DNA from: Terriglobia bacterium
GTDB lineage: Bacteria; Acidobacteriota; Terriglobia; Bryobacterales; Bryobacteraceae
Direction: 5' to 3'
Length of the DNA: 59,878 nucleotides
NCBI GenBank assembly: GCA_016650235.1
Contig: JAENWC010000142.1
Location: 1-59,878 of the forward strand
The stretch's first letter is position 1, and every line of letters begins with the position of its first letter. The position numbers were made by a program, and so were the translations under genes. Below the pieces are notes generated by a model. That model was not told the DNA's origin. It was given only the letters and a program-made list of their open reading frames with translations, and searched no databases. Below are positions 16,797-25,051 of this stretch, piece after piece.

Positions 16797-17576
16797 TTAT
16801 GGTTCAAAGGGCCACACACGAGTGGTGGAATAGCCGCCATCCACGGCGATGCACTGGCCGTTAATGTAGCCCGAGCCCGGGCTGGAGAGGAAGACGGCCA
16901 GCGGGGCGACGTCTTCCGGAGTGCCGGCGCGCGGGTCCGCTTGCGCGCCTTTCAACCACTCCTTCATGTGTGCGGGTTCCCACATCTTGCGGTTGAGATC
17001 CGTGATGATAAAGCCGGGCGCGATGCAGTTGACCTGAATGTTATGCTTGGCCCATTCCGCGGCCAGCACCCGCGTCAGACCCCAGAGGGCGCTCTTGGTC
17101 ATGGCATAGACGGCCAGATAGGGCAGGCCCTGTATGGACATGAGGCTCCCGATGTTGATGATCTTGCCGCCCTGTCCGCGCTCCACCATCTTCTTGCCGA
17201 CGAGCCGGGTGAGGCGGACAATGCCGTGCAGGTTAGTCTGCATGATGCGGTCATACTCTTCCTGGGTGAAGTCGGTGAAACGCTTGCGCACGTTAGTTCC
17301 GGCGACATTGTGGAGAATGTCAATGGGGGGGAGTTTGGCCGCCGCCGCGTCGATGGAAGCATTGTCTGCGACATCCAGAGACATGGCCTCAGCGGAGTAG
17401 CCGAGCGCTTTGATGGCGTCCACTTCCATTTGCAGCTTTTCAGTGGAACGGGCGGCGAGTATCACATGCGCGCCGGCAGCCGCGGTTTCCCGCGCGATGG
17501 CCAAACCGATGCCGCGGCTCGCGCCGGCCACAAGCGCGGTTTTGCCGGATAGAGAAAAAGGACTTGTATTGGGCAT
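16797..17576 (-). CDS. SDR-family oxidoreductase (gluconate 5-dehydrogenase-like)
   Basis: Short-chain dehydrogenase of 259 residues. The Rossmann glycine motif is LVAGASRGIGLAIARE, the NNAG-equivalent is HNVAGTN, and the catalytic Ser-Tyr-Lys is read from GSLMSIQGLPYLAVYAMTKS. The C-terminus ends in the usual YINGQCIAVDGGY. The start at 17576 (MPNTSPFSL) is preferred over an upstream in-frame ATG at 17612. The overall pattern is closest to gluconate 5-dehydrogenase or 2-deoxy-D-gluconate 3-dehydrogenase types. The real substrate cannot be set from sequence. Confidence 0.92.
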   Translation of the reverse strand: MPNTSPFSLSGKTALVAGASRGIGLAIARETAAAGAHVILAARSTEKLQMEVDAIKALGYSAEAMSLDVADNASIDAAAAKLPPIDILHNVAGTNVRKRFTDFTQEEYDRIMQTNLHGIVRLTRLVGKKMVERGQGGKIINIGSLMSIQGLPYLAVYAMTKSALWGLTRVLAAEWAKHNIQVNCIAPGFIITDLNRKMWEPAHMKEWLKGAQADPRAGTPEDVAPLAVFLSSPGSGYINGQCIAVDGGYSTTRVWPFEP

Positions 17577-18068
17577 AAGAGGACCAGTGTAACAAGAACA
17601 CTGATTCCGCACCTACTTCAGAGGTCTCCTCCCGCGAGATGCCAATGGGCTTTCCAATGTCCGCTTGGCCTGGCCGCCGCAGGACGACGTTGTGGCTGAA
17701 CCCTGGCTGCCAGGGCTGGTGCGCGATGAAGCTGTGCCATGGCAACTCCCATTGGAATACGGCTCGGCGGAAAGCAGCTTTCCCGGAATATCTGAGCGGT
17801 ATTCGATTCCGTGTTTCACACGTACCTAAGCTTCTTCGGCGACTGCGGCCGAAGAAGTGGCCCCTCGGGCAGCCAAGAGCGATAGCGAGTGTGACCGGGA
17901 AGTAGAGAATCTCCCGGCAGACGGAGCGCAGCGGCCGGCTGCTGTTGCAACCTTCCCGGCACCAGAGGCGTTACAGCGCCGGCAGAGATCCGCCTCTCGC
18001 CTCCAAACTCTTGATCTGGCGAGCCTTGTTCACATCGACAAAAGTTGTCGAGGCTTGCCGCTAAGCGC
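17577..18068. other. Intergenic region with hairpins, no clear gene
   Basis: This 490-base gap holds no convincing gene. A perfect stem CTTCTTCGGC/GCCGAAGAAG (17831-17840 and 17848-17857) and a nested pair, outer GGCGAGCC/GGCTTGCC (18018-18025, 18052-18059) around inner CGACAA/TTGTCG (18036-18050), are present. The nested structure lies just 3' of the dehydrogenase gene on the minus strand and may act as its transcript end, though no T-run follows. A plus-strand frame from 17605 to 17829 is open for 74 codons without a good start and reads protein-like (NVRLAWPPQDD, AEPWLPGLVRDE); it may be a gene remnant. Confidence 0.5.
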
Positions 18069-19136
18069 CTAGGCAGTTAGTAAGTCGAGCACGGCGCTGG
18101 CAACTTGTTTTGTCGTGGCCGAGCCGCCCAGGTCGGGAGAAAGCGCCGCCCCGCCCGCAAGCGCCGCGGCAATGGCCAGTTCCACCGCTTGTCCGGCCTC
18201 CGCCTCGCCCAGATGATCGAGCATCATGGAGGCGGAAAAAAACGTGGCCAGCGGATTGGCGATGCCTTTCCCTATGATGTCGGGCGCTGTGCCGTGGACC
18301 GGTTCAAACATGGAAGGATGCCGGCGCAGTGGGTCAAGGTTCGCGCTGGCGGCCAGCCCGATGCTGCCCGTGACCATCGCTGACAGGTCACTCAGGATGT
18401 CACCAAAGAGGTTCGAGGCCACTACTACGTCAAATGTGTGAGGCCGTCGCACAAAGTTCATCGCCGCCGCATCCACCAGCAGGGATTCGGTGGCAATGTC
18501 CGGGAATTCGGCGGCGACGGCTTGGAAGGTGCGGTCCCACAGAACCATGCTGTAGCCTTGCGCGTTGGACTTTGTAATGGAGGCGACGCGTTTCTTCTTG
18601 TTGCGCCTGGACGCAAGCTCAAAGGCGTAGCGGATGATGCGCTCGCAGCCGTGGCGGGTGAAGACCGAGGTCTGCACGGCCACCTCTTCCGGCATCTGAT
18701 GATAGAGAAAGCCGCCGATCTGCGCGTACTCGCCTTCCGTATTCTCACGTACCACCACCATGTCAATGTCGCCGGCCTTGCGGCCTGCCAGCGGCGAATC
18801 GACGCCTTTATACAACACGGCCGGACGCACGTTGGCGTACAGGTCAAAGCCGCGGCGTATGGGCAGCAGCAGGCCGTTGAGGGTAACGTTGTCGGGAAGA
18901 TCGGTATGGCCCACCGCGCCCAAGAGAATGGCGTCGTGGGGGCGCAACTGCTCCAAGGCATCGGCGGGCATCATGCGGCCGTGCTGAAAGTAGTAGTCCG
19001 CGCTCCAGTCAAAATGACGCCACTCAAAGGCCAAACCAAAGCGCCTTCCGCATGCTTCCAGCACCTCGATAGCCGGAGGAATCACCTCCCGGCCGATTCC
19101 GTCTCCTGGAATCACTGCAATGGAAAAATGTTTCAT
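18069..19136 (-). CDS. Tartrate/D-malate dehydrogenase-like decarboxylating dehydrogenase
   Basis: NAD-dependent beta-decarboxylating dehydrogenase (isocitrate/isopropylmalate superfamily), 355 residues. It opens with IAVIPGDGIGREVIPPAIEV. DWSADYYFQHGRMMPADAL, AILLGAVGHTDLPDNVTLNG and LLLPIRRGFDLYANVRP match the tartrate dehydrogenase/D-malate dehydrogenase branch rather than LeuB. The catalytic ENTEGEYAQIGG, the Lys in SITKSNAQG, and the metal-binding Asp residues of NLFGDILSD are present. EPVHGTAPDIIGKGIANPLA is the cofactor loop. Substrates of this branch include tartrate, D-malate and related 2-hydroxyacids. The 5' end overlaps or abuts the divergent gene at 19135-19174. Confidence 0.88.
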   Translation of the reverse strand: MKHFSIAVIPGDGIGREVIPPAIEVLEACGRRFGLAFEWRHFDWSADYYFQHGRMMPADALEQLRPHDAILLGAVGHTDLPDNVTLNGLLLPIRRGFDLYANVRPAVLYKGVDSPLAGRKAGDIDMVVVRENTEGEYAQIGGFLYHQMPEEVAVQTSVFTRHGCERIIRYAFELASRRNKKKRVASITKSNAQGYSMVLWDRTFQAVAAEFPDIATESLLVDAAAMNFVRRPHTFDVVVASNLFGDILSDLSAMVTGSIGLAASANLDPLRRHPSMFEPVHGTAPDIIGKGIANPLATFFSASMMLDHLGEAEAGQAVELAIAAALAGGAALSPDLGGSATTKQVASAVLDLLTA

Positions 19137-19173
19137 GATAGGATTTCACTCAAAGGACCTCATCATAACAAAA

Positions 19174-21156
19174 GTGCACCAAGCCCTGATTCTGCTCGCT
19201 CTCGCTCTGTCTGCGTTCGCCGATGAGGAGCCCGCATCGCAACCAGCCGCTGTGCAGCATCGTCTGCCGGTGATTTCGCGCGTCTTTCCGCAGGGCTGGC
19301 AACCAGGGACGAGCCTGGAAGTAGAGATCCTGGGCGAACACCTTGACCGCGCCAGTCAGGTAGTCTTCCTGGATTCTTCCATTACCGGGCGCATTCTCGA
19401 AGTGTCCGTCACCCGGGCCTTGCTGCAATTCGAGATTGCGGCCGGCGCGGCATTGGGAGAACACTATTTCCGCGTGATCAGCCCGCGCGGCGCCTCTGGT
19501 CCGATGCTGTTCCGTATCGGGGACCAGCGGCATCGGAACGAGAAGGAACCCAACTCGAGGATGGAGGAGGCGGAGCGGATTGACGCTCCAGTGACCATCA
19601 ACGCCCGGCTGGAGCGCGACTCCGATTTCGACTTTTTTCGGTTCCATACCGAAGCCGGGCAGCGATGGATCTTCGATTTGCGCGCGGCGAGAAACGGCAA
19701 CGGTCTGGACTCGGCCCTGATTCTGCTGGACGCGCGGGGCCGCAAGCTGGAGCATGTCGAGGATCACTTCATCTGGGATCCGTTTTTCGCGCACACCTTC
19801 ACTGAGGCGGGCGATTATACAGTGGTGGTGCAGCCGTCGCATACGCGCAATGATCCGAACTTTACCTATCAGCTTGACGTGCGGCAGGCCGCCTACTTGC
19901 AAACGATTTCCCCACTCAGCCTGGCTCCGGGTAGCGAAACTGAGGTGACGGTGTTTGGGGAAGGATTGTCGGACGGGAGCGCGAGGCTGTGGTTCGATGC
20001 GGCGGGACTGTCGGGGCGCCTGTTGCAGGCACGGGGCAATTCCGCTTTGGTGCAACTGCGTGTGAGCCCGGATGCCAAGCCAGGCCCTCATCGGATGCGT
20101 TGGGATAGCCGTGGGATGTCCAATCCGGCTACGTTGCTGGTGGATGCAACGCCTGCCCACAAAGCCGGTGACGAGATCACGATCCCGGTTTCCATCACAG
20201 GAACCGCGCGCTACCGCCAGCCGGAGCGGTTCCAGTTCCAAGCCGAAGCGGGCCAGACGCTTGTGTTTGAGGTGCGCGCGCAGCGTTTCGGATCGCCAGT
20301 GGATTCGATGCTGCGCATTCTGGATGCGCAGGGAAAGGCGATTGCCAGCAACGATGACGCCACCGTTCCCGGCGTGGCGTTCAACAAGGATTCGCGCATC
20401 CGGCACAAGTTCGAAAAGGCCGGTCAGTACACGGTGGAGATGCGCAATGTTTCGGCGGTAACAGGGGAGAACTACCCGTATCAACTTCTGGTGATGCGCC
20501 CGCAACCATCGGTGGAATTGATGTTCGCCACCGATCAACCCTACCTGTACCCGGGCGAGACCCGGAAGTGGAAGGTGAATGCCGTGCGCCAGGATGACTT
20601 TGCGGGCGACATTGAACTGGTTGTGAACGGCCTGCCGGCGGGCGTGGAAGCAAAGCCGGCGCGTATCGCAGAGGGATCGAGTGATGTTGAGATCGAGTTG
20701 CGCGCAATGGGAGCGGCAGTGGGAACCTACGCCGCCATCGAGGTGACCGCCTCCCAGGCACAGTCGCCGGCGTGGCGCTCGGCCAGGATTTCCAGCGGCG
20801 GTGGGGAAGGCGCGACGTTCGCGCGGGTGAATCGCGCGGCATTGGTGGTGGCCGAGAAACCTTTGTTTTCGCTCGAAGCCGCCGCCACCAGCCTGAACCT
20901 GGTGCGCGGCGGAACGGCGGAATTGAAAGTGATGGTACGGAGGCAGCCCGGTTTTGAAGGCGTCGTCACATATCAGGCCGCCAACCTCCCGGAAGGGGTT
21001 CGCGTGGAAACGGTCTCCTCCGGCGCAGAAATAGCGGTACTGCGATTCCATGCCAAGCCAGATGCGAGAATAGGACGAGCCTCGCGCGTGGCGATACTGG
21101 GCGCCGGCGCCGGGCAAACACAAGAAGCTCCCAAGATATCATTGTTAGTGGATTGA
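19174..21156 (+). CDS. Secreted protein with PPC (pre-peptidase C-terminal) domains
   Basis: Exported protein of about 660 residues, first of a three-gene cluster. I place the start at GTG 19174 because a signal peptide begins there at once (HQALILLALALSAFA). ATGs at 19135 and 19120 are alternatives that overlap the divergent gene. Two PPC-type beta-sandwiches are visible, at LERDSDFDFFRFHTEAGQRW and again at RYRQPERFQFQAEAGQTLVF. IPT/TIG or Ig-like strands are interspersed (VFPQGWQPGTSLEVEILGEH, SLAPGSETEVTVFGEGL). No catalytic motif is visible, so it is probably a structural or binding partner. The next gene starts 3 bases after its stop. Confidence 0.85.
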   Translation: MHQALILLALALSAFADEEPASQPAAVQHRLPVISRVFPQGWQPGTSLEVEILGEHLDRASQVVFLDSSITGRILEVSVTRALLQFEIAAGAALGEHYFRVISPRGASGPMLFRIGDQRHRNEKEPNSRMEEAERIDAPVTINARLERDSDFDFFRFHTEAGQRWIFDLRAARNGNGLDSALILLDARGRKLEHVEDHFIWDPFFAHTFTEAGDYTVVVQPSHTRNDPNFTYQLDVRQAAYLQTISPLSLAPGSETEVTVFGEGLSDGSARLWFDAAGLSGRLLQARGNSALVQLRVSPDAKPGPHRMRWDSRGMSNPATLLVDATPAHKAGDEITIPVSITGTARYRQPERFQFQAEAGQTLVFEVRAQRFGSPVDSMLRILDAQGKAIASNDDATVPGVAFNKDSRIRHKFEKAGQYTVEMRNVSAVTGENYPYQLLVMRPQPSVELMFATDQPYLYPGETRKWKVNAVRQDDFAGDIELVVNGLPAGVEAKPARIAEGSSDVEIELRAMGAAVGTYAAIEVTASQAQSPAWRSARISSGGGEGATFARVNRAALVVAEKPLFSLEAAATSLNLVRGGTAELKVMVRRQPGFEGVVTYQAANLPEGVRVETVSSGAEIAVLRFHAKPDARIGRASRVAILGAGAGQTQEAPKISLLVD

Positions 21157-21159
21157 AAT

Positions 21160-23562
21160 ATGAGACTTAGCTGCCTGTTCATGATTACTTTGCTGCTGGA
21201 GGCCGCGCCTCCAGTCAGCAAGTTGACGATTCTTCCGGCCAACCCGCTGCTGTTCGGCAAGGACGCTACACAGCGTCTCATTGTAATTGCCAATTATGCG
21301 GACGGCTCCACGGCGGAGGTGACCGCGCAGGCGGCGCTGGTTTCTGAGAGACCAGGCGTGGCCTTGTTGCAAGAGGGCGCAACGGTGCGCGCGGTCTCCG
21401 ACGGCGGTGCGGCGATACGGGCGCGGTATCAGGGGATCTCCGCGGTGACTACAGCACTGGTGCAGAAAGCCGGGACCGTGTTGCCGGCCAGCTTCTCCGG
21501 CAACATCCTGCCGATCCTTACCAAGTACGGATGCAGCGGCGGATCCTGCCACGGAGCCTTGAACGGGAAAAACGGTTTCAAGTTGTCCTTGTTTGGTTAC
21601 GACCCGGAAGCCGATTTCCAGATGATCACCAGCGCACACGAGGGGCGGCGCCTGGATCGGGCCAACGCGGAAAACAGTCTGCTGCTGCGCAAGCCGTCCT
21701 TTGAAGTGACACACGGCGGCGGCAAACTGCTGAAGAAGGATTCGCCCGACTACGCGGCGCTGGCTGGTTGGATCAGGGCAGGAGCGACGCGGAATCCTTT
21801 GGAGGATCGACGCATCACCCAATTGCGTGTTTTGCCGGAAACCAACGTTCTGTCCGGCAAGGATGCCAGCAGACAGTTGCTGGTGCGGGCGCGCTACAGC
21901 GACGGCACCGAGGGCGACGTAACGCATCTGGTGCAGTTCAGCTCGAACGACGATACTATCGCTGCCGTGTCGCGGGCGGGCGTGATGAAAGCCCTGCGGG
22001 GCGGCGAGACTGCCATCGTCGTACGTGCGCCGGGCCTCACCGCGGCCGTTAAGGTGGGGGTAGTGGCCGGGAACAGCGCGGCGGCAAGGCTGGAGGAGTA
22101 CAACTTCATTGACCGCCATGTGGGCGCCAAGCTGAACTCGCTGCGCATTCCGGCATCGCCGCTGGCCGATGATGCAACGTTTTTGCGCCGGGCGTTTCTG
22201 GACATCATCGGATTGATCCCGGCCGCGGAGGAGGCGCGCCGATTCCTGGCGGACCAGGCGCCGGACAAGCGGACCAAACTGGTGGACGCATTGCTGCGTC
22301 GGCCCGAGTATGCCGATTACTGGGCCATCTATTGGGGCGACCACCTGAGTAACACGCGGCAACTGCTCTACAACAAAGGTCCGTATACTTTCTCGCGCTG
22401 GCTGCATGACGGGTTCCAAAAGAACATGCCCTACGACCAGTTTGCTCGAGAGTTACTGGTGAGCACGGGCAACATGTATGACGCTCCGGCAACCAGTTAC
22501 TATCCGCTGATGCGCAAGGAACTGGACCTGGCCTCGATGACAAGCCAGCTATTCATGAGCGTGAGCATTGAGTGCGCGCGGTGCCACAACCATCCGCTGG
22601 AAAAGTGGACGCAGGACGACTTCAACGGGATGGCCGCGGTGTTTTCCCAGGTGCGCTACAAATCAGCCGGTCCTCGTAACAACGAGCGCATCCTCTATCT
22701 CGACTTCGCGCGGCAGTTCCAGAATCCAGACACCAACCAAAAGTATCTGGCCAAAGCGCTGGGCGGTCCGTACTTTAAGGATGGCGATTTCGTGGACCAT
22801 CGTGAACAACTGGCCGATTGGCTTACCTCAAAGGATAATCCGTTCTTTGCGCGTTCCATTGTGAACCGGATGTGGCATAACTTCTTCGGGCGCGGTTTTG
22901 TGGAACCGGTGGATGACTTCCGGACTACCAACCCGCCGACTAATGAACCGCTGCTGGATGAGTTGGCGCGCGACTTTGCCGCGCACGGCTTCGATCTGCA
23001 TCACCTCATCCGGCGGATCACCGCCTCGCGGACCTATCAAACCTCGGCCGTTCCCGTGCCTGGTAACAAAGAAGACAAGATGGCGTATTCACGCTACTAT
23101 CCCAAGCGCCTGGGCGCCGAACCGCTGATGGACTCCATCGCCTTGGCTACCGGAAGCCTGGACGAGTTTGTTTCGCTTTATCCGGGCACGCGGGCCATGC
23201 AGATACCGGATCCGGAGATCGTATCTTATTTCCTGGATGTGTTTGACCGGCCCTCGCGCCAGTTGATCTGCGAGCGTAAGAATACGCCGACGCTGAACCA
23301 GGCGCTGCATCTGGTCTCGAGCGATTCCATTCAACCGAAGCTGGCCGACCCGCGCGGCAATCTCGAAAAATGGTCGCGGTCCGGCCTGCCGCCGGAGAAG
23401 GCCGTGGAAGAAATGTACCTGGCCACCCTGAGCCGCTTTCCCGACGCGGAGGAGCGCAAGATGGCCGTCGATGCTGTGGCAAAGGCGGGTGGCGCGCGAA
23501 GCGGCCTCGAGGACGTCTTCTGGGCTCTTCTCAGCAGCAAGGAATTCCTCTACAATCATTAA
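21160..23562 (+). CDS. Secreted DUF1549/DUF1553 (PSCyt2/PSD1) protein
   Basis: Exported protein of 800 residues. A leader (MRLSCLFMITLLLEAAPPVS) is followed by an Ig-like domain (LTILPANPLLFGKDATQRLI) and then the PSCyt-like segment GCSGGSCHGALNGKNGFKLS, a CX4CH haem-like motif typical of this family. A second Ig-like repeat follows (LRVLPETNVLSGKDASRQLL). The DUF1549 domain is marked by FIDRHVGAKLNSLRIPAS, FLRRAFLDIIGLIPAAEEAR and CARCHNHPLEKWTQDDFNG, which contains a true CxxCH. DUF1553 follows (NPFFARSIVNRMWHNFFGRG, PTLNQALHLVSSDSI). It sits between the PPC gene and DUF1501 gene, the classic order. Biochemistry is unknown. Confidence 0.93.
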   Translation: MRLSCLFMITLLLEAAPPVSKLTILPANPLLFGKDATQRLIVIANYADGSTAEVTAQAALVSERPGVALLQEGATVRAVSDGGAAIRARYQGISAVTTALVQKAGTVLPASFSGNILPILTKYGCSGGSCHGALNGKNGFKLSLFGYDPEADFQMITSAHEGRRLDRANAENSLLLRKPSFEVTHGGGKLLKKDSPDYAALAGWIRAGATRNPLEDRRITQLRVLPETNVLSGKDASRQLLVRARYSDGTEGDVTHLVQFSSNDDTIAAVSRAGVMKALRGGETAIVVRAPGLTAAVKVGVVAGNSAAARLEEYNFIDRHVGAKLNSLRIPASPLADDATFLRRAFLDIIGLIPAAEEARRFLADQAPDKRTKLVDALLRRPEYADYWAIYWGDHLSNTRQLLYNKGPYTFSRWLHDGFQKNMPYDQFARELLVSTGNMYDAPATSYYPLMRKELDLASMTSQLFMSVSIECARCHNHPLEKWTQDDFNGMAAVFSQVRYKSAGPRNNERILYLDFARQFQNPDTNQKYLAKALGGPYFKDGDFVDHREQLADWLTSKDNPFFARSIVNRMWHNFFGRGFVEPVDDFRTTNPPTNEPLLDELARDFAAHGFDLHHLIRRITASRTYQTSAVPVPGNKEDKMAYSRYYPKRLGAEPLMDSIALATGSLDEFVSLYPGTRAMQIPDPEIVSYFLDVFDRPSRQLICERKNTPTLNQALHLVSSDSIQPKLADPRGNLEKWSRSGLPPEKAVEEMYLATLSRFPDAEERKMAVDAVAKAGGARSGLEDVFWALLSSKEFLYNH

Positions 23563-23587
23563 CAGGCCTGATCAAGGAGCGTAGTTC

Positions 23588-24895
23588 ATGCGAGTCAATA
23601 ACCATACCGATATTTTTGGCCGGCGCGATCTTATGCGCATCGGCTCGCTCGGCGCGCTGGGGCTGAATTTGCCGGGCTTTCTGCGCGCCGCCTCCACCGC
23701 CTCATCAACTGGGGATAAGCCGAAGAAGGACATCTCGGTGATCCTGCTTTGGCAGAGCGGCGGCTGCGGGCATCAGGACACCTTCGACATGAAGCCGGAT
23801 GCCCCGCTCGAGTATCGCGGCGAGTTCAAGCCGATTTCGACCAACGTGCCGGGCATCCAGATCTGCGAGCACCTGCCGCGCACGGCCAAGGTGATGGATA
23901 AGGTGACGATACTGCGTTCCTTGCGGTCACGGGAGAACAATCACGAGCGCGCCATCAATTATCTGTTGACGGGCTATCTGCCGCTGCCCACCATCGAGTT
24001 TCCCAGCATCGGGTCTGTCGTAGCCAAAGAGCTTGGCCCGAAGAACGGCATGCCGCCCTACGTCGCGGTGCCGAACACATTCCCTTCCTACGGCGGCGGT
24101 TATTTGGGCGGCGAATACAATCCGTTCATTTCGGGCGATGCCAATGTGACCAGCTACAAGGTGCGCGACCTTACACTGCCCACCGATGTGGACTGGACCC
24201 GGCTCGGCAACCGGCGTCACCTGGTGGAGCAGATGGATCGTAAGTTTCGCGCCATCGAAGCAAGCGAGGATTTCAAGGCGTTGGACGGATTCTACCAGCG
24301 AGCCTACGACTTGATCCGATCACCGGCGGCAAAGAAAGCTTTCGACATCGAAAGCGAACCGGCCGCATTGCGCGAACGCTACGGCCGGACTCCGGTGGGG
24401 CAGGGCGCGCTACTGGCGCGCCGGCTGGTGGAGGGTGGAGTTCGATTTGTGACGGTGGCCAAGGGCTGGCTGAACTACGACACGCACGGGGACAACTTCA
24501 ACACGATGAAGAAGGTCCTGCTCCCGGAATGGGACCCGGCTTTTGCGACGCTGGTGGAGGACTTGGCCCAGCGCGGCATGCTCGACACAACCCTGGTGAT
24601 CTCGACGGGCGAGTTTGGGCGCACACCCAAGGTGAATGACGGGGCCGGGCGCGATCATCACAACAAGGCATGGTCGGTGGTGTTTGCCGGCGGCGGATTG
24701 ACCGGAGGCCGTGTGATCGGCGCAACGGATAAGACGGCCACCGAGGTGACCGATACGCCGGTGGAGCCCGAAGATCTGCTCTACACCATCTATTCGATGA
24801 TGGGCGTGGACCCGGCCCGGGAGCACCACACCTCCATTGGCCGGCCGGTGAAAAACGTAAATGGAGGCAAGTTGATTCCAGGGCTGATAGGGTAG
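23588..24895 (+). CDS. DUF1501 domain protein, Tat-exported
   Basis: Protein of 435 residues with strong AAGGAG eight bases before the ATG. A twin-arginine leader (FGRRDLMRIGSLGALGLNLP) is followed by the DUF1501 pattern: ISVILLWQSGGCGHQDTFDM, RSLRSRENNHERAINYLLTG, VGQGALLARRLVEGGVRFVT, WLNYDTHGDNFNTMK, and LVISTGEFGRTPKVNDGAGR then DHHNKAWSVVFAGGGL. The Asp/His pattern near the end is that of alkaline phosphatase/sulfatase-like folds. It is 25 bases after the DUF1549/DUF1553 gene, with which DUF1501 is almost always paired. Confidence 0.94.
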   Translation: MRVNNHTDIFGRRDLMRIGSLGALGLNLPGFLRAASTASSTGDKPKKDISVILLWQSGGCGHQDTFDMKPDAPLEYRGEFKPISTNVPGIQICEHLPRTAKVMDKVTILRSLRSRENNHERAINYLLTGYLPLPTIEFPSIGSVVAKELGPKNGMPPYVAVPNTFPSYGGGYLGGEYNPFISGDANVTSYKVRDLTLPTDVDWTRLGNRRHLVEQMDRKFRAIEASEDFKALDGFYQRAYDLIRSPAAKKAFDIESEPAALRERYGRTPVGQGALLARRLVEGGVRFVTVAKGWLNYDTHGDNFNTMKKVLLPEWDPAFATLVEDLAQRGMLDTTLVISTGEFGRTPKVNDGAGRDHHNKAWSVVFAGGGLTGGRVIGATDKTATEVTDTPVEPEDLLYTIYSMMGVDPAREHHTSIGRPVKNVNGGKLIPGLIG

Positions 24896-25051
24896 TGCGC
24901 AGAGGCGGGAGCGGAGGGCCGGCCCCGGCATGAGTAGGCTGTTTATCGCTTGTCCGGATAGATGACGCCGATACCACTGACCATCGAGCGAAAGTCTCCA
25001 GGGTCAACTGGTCCGGACCGCATCCTCGAAGTGCAGCAGGTCGCGCGCGAC

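Noticed and set aside
17639-17905. Plus-strand 88-codon frame in the intergenic gap
   Set aside because: Trp/Arg-rich, low-complexity translation with no ribosome site; another frame in the same DNA reads more protein-like.
18069-19136. Naming the dehydrogenase leuB or icd
   Set aside because: The DYYFQHGRMMP and LNGLLLPIRRGFDLYANVRP blocks fit the tartrate/D-malate dehydrogenase branch, and no leucine or TCA genes are nearby.
19150-21123. Open frame of over 650 codons on the minus strand opposite the PPC gene
   Set aside because: Antisense shadow in GC-rich DNA; no domain or ribosome site, while the plus-strand reading has PPC repeats and a leader.
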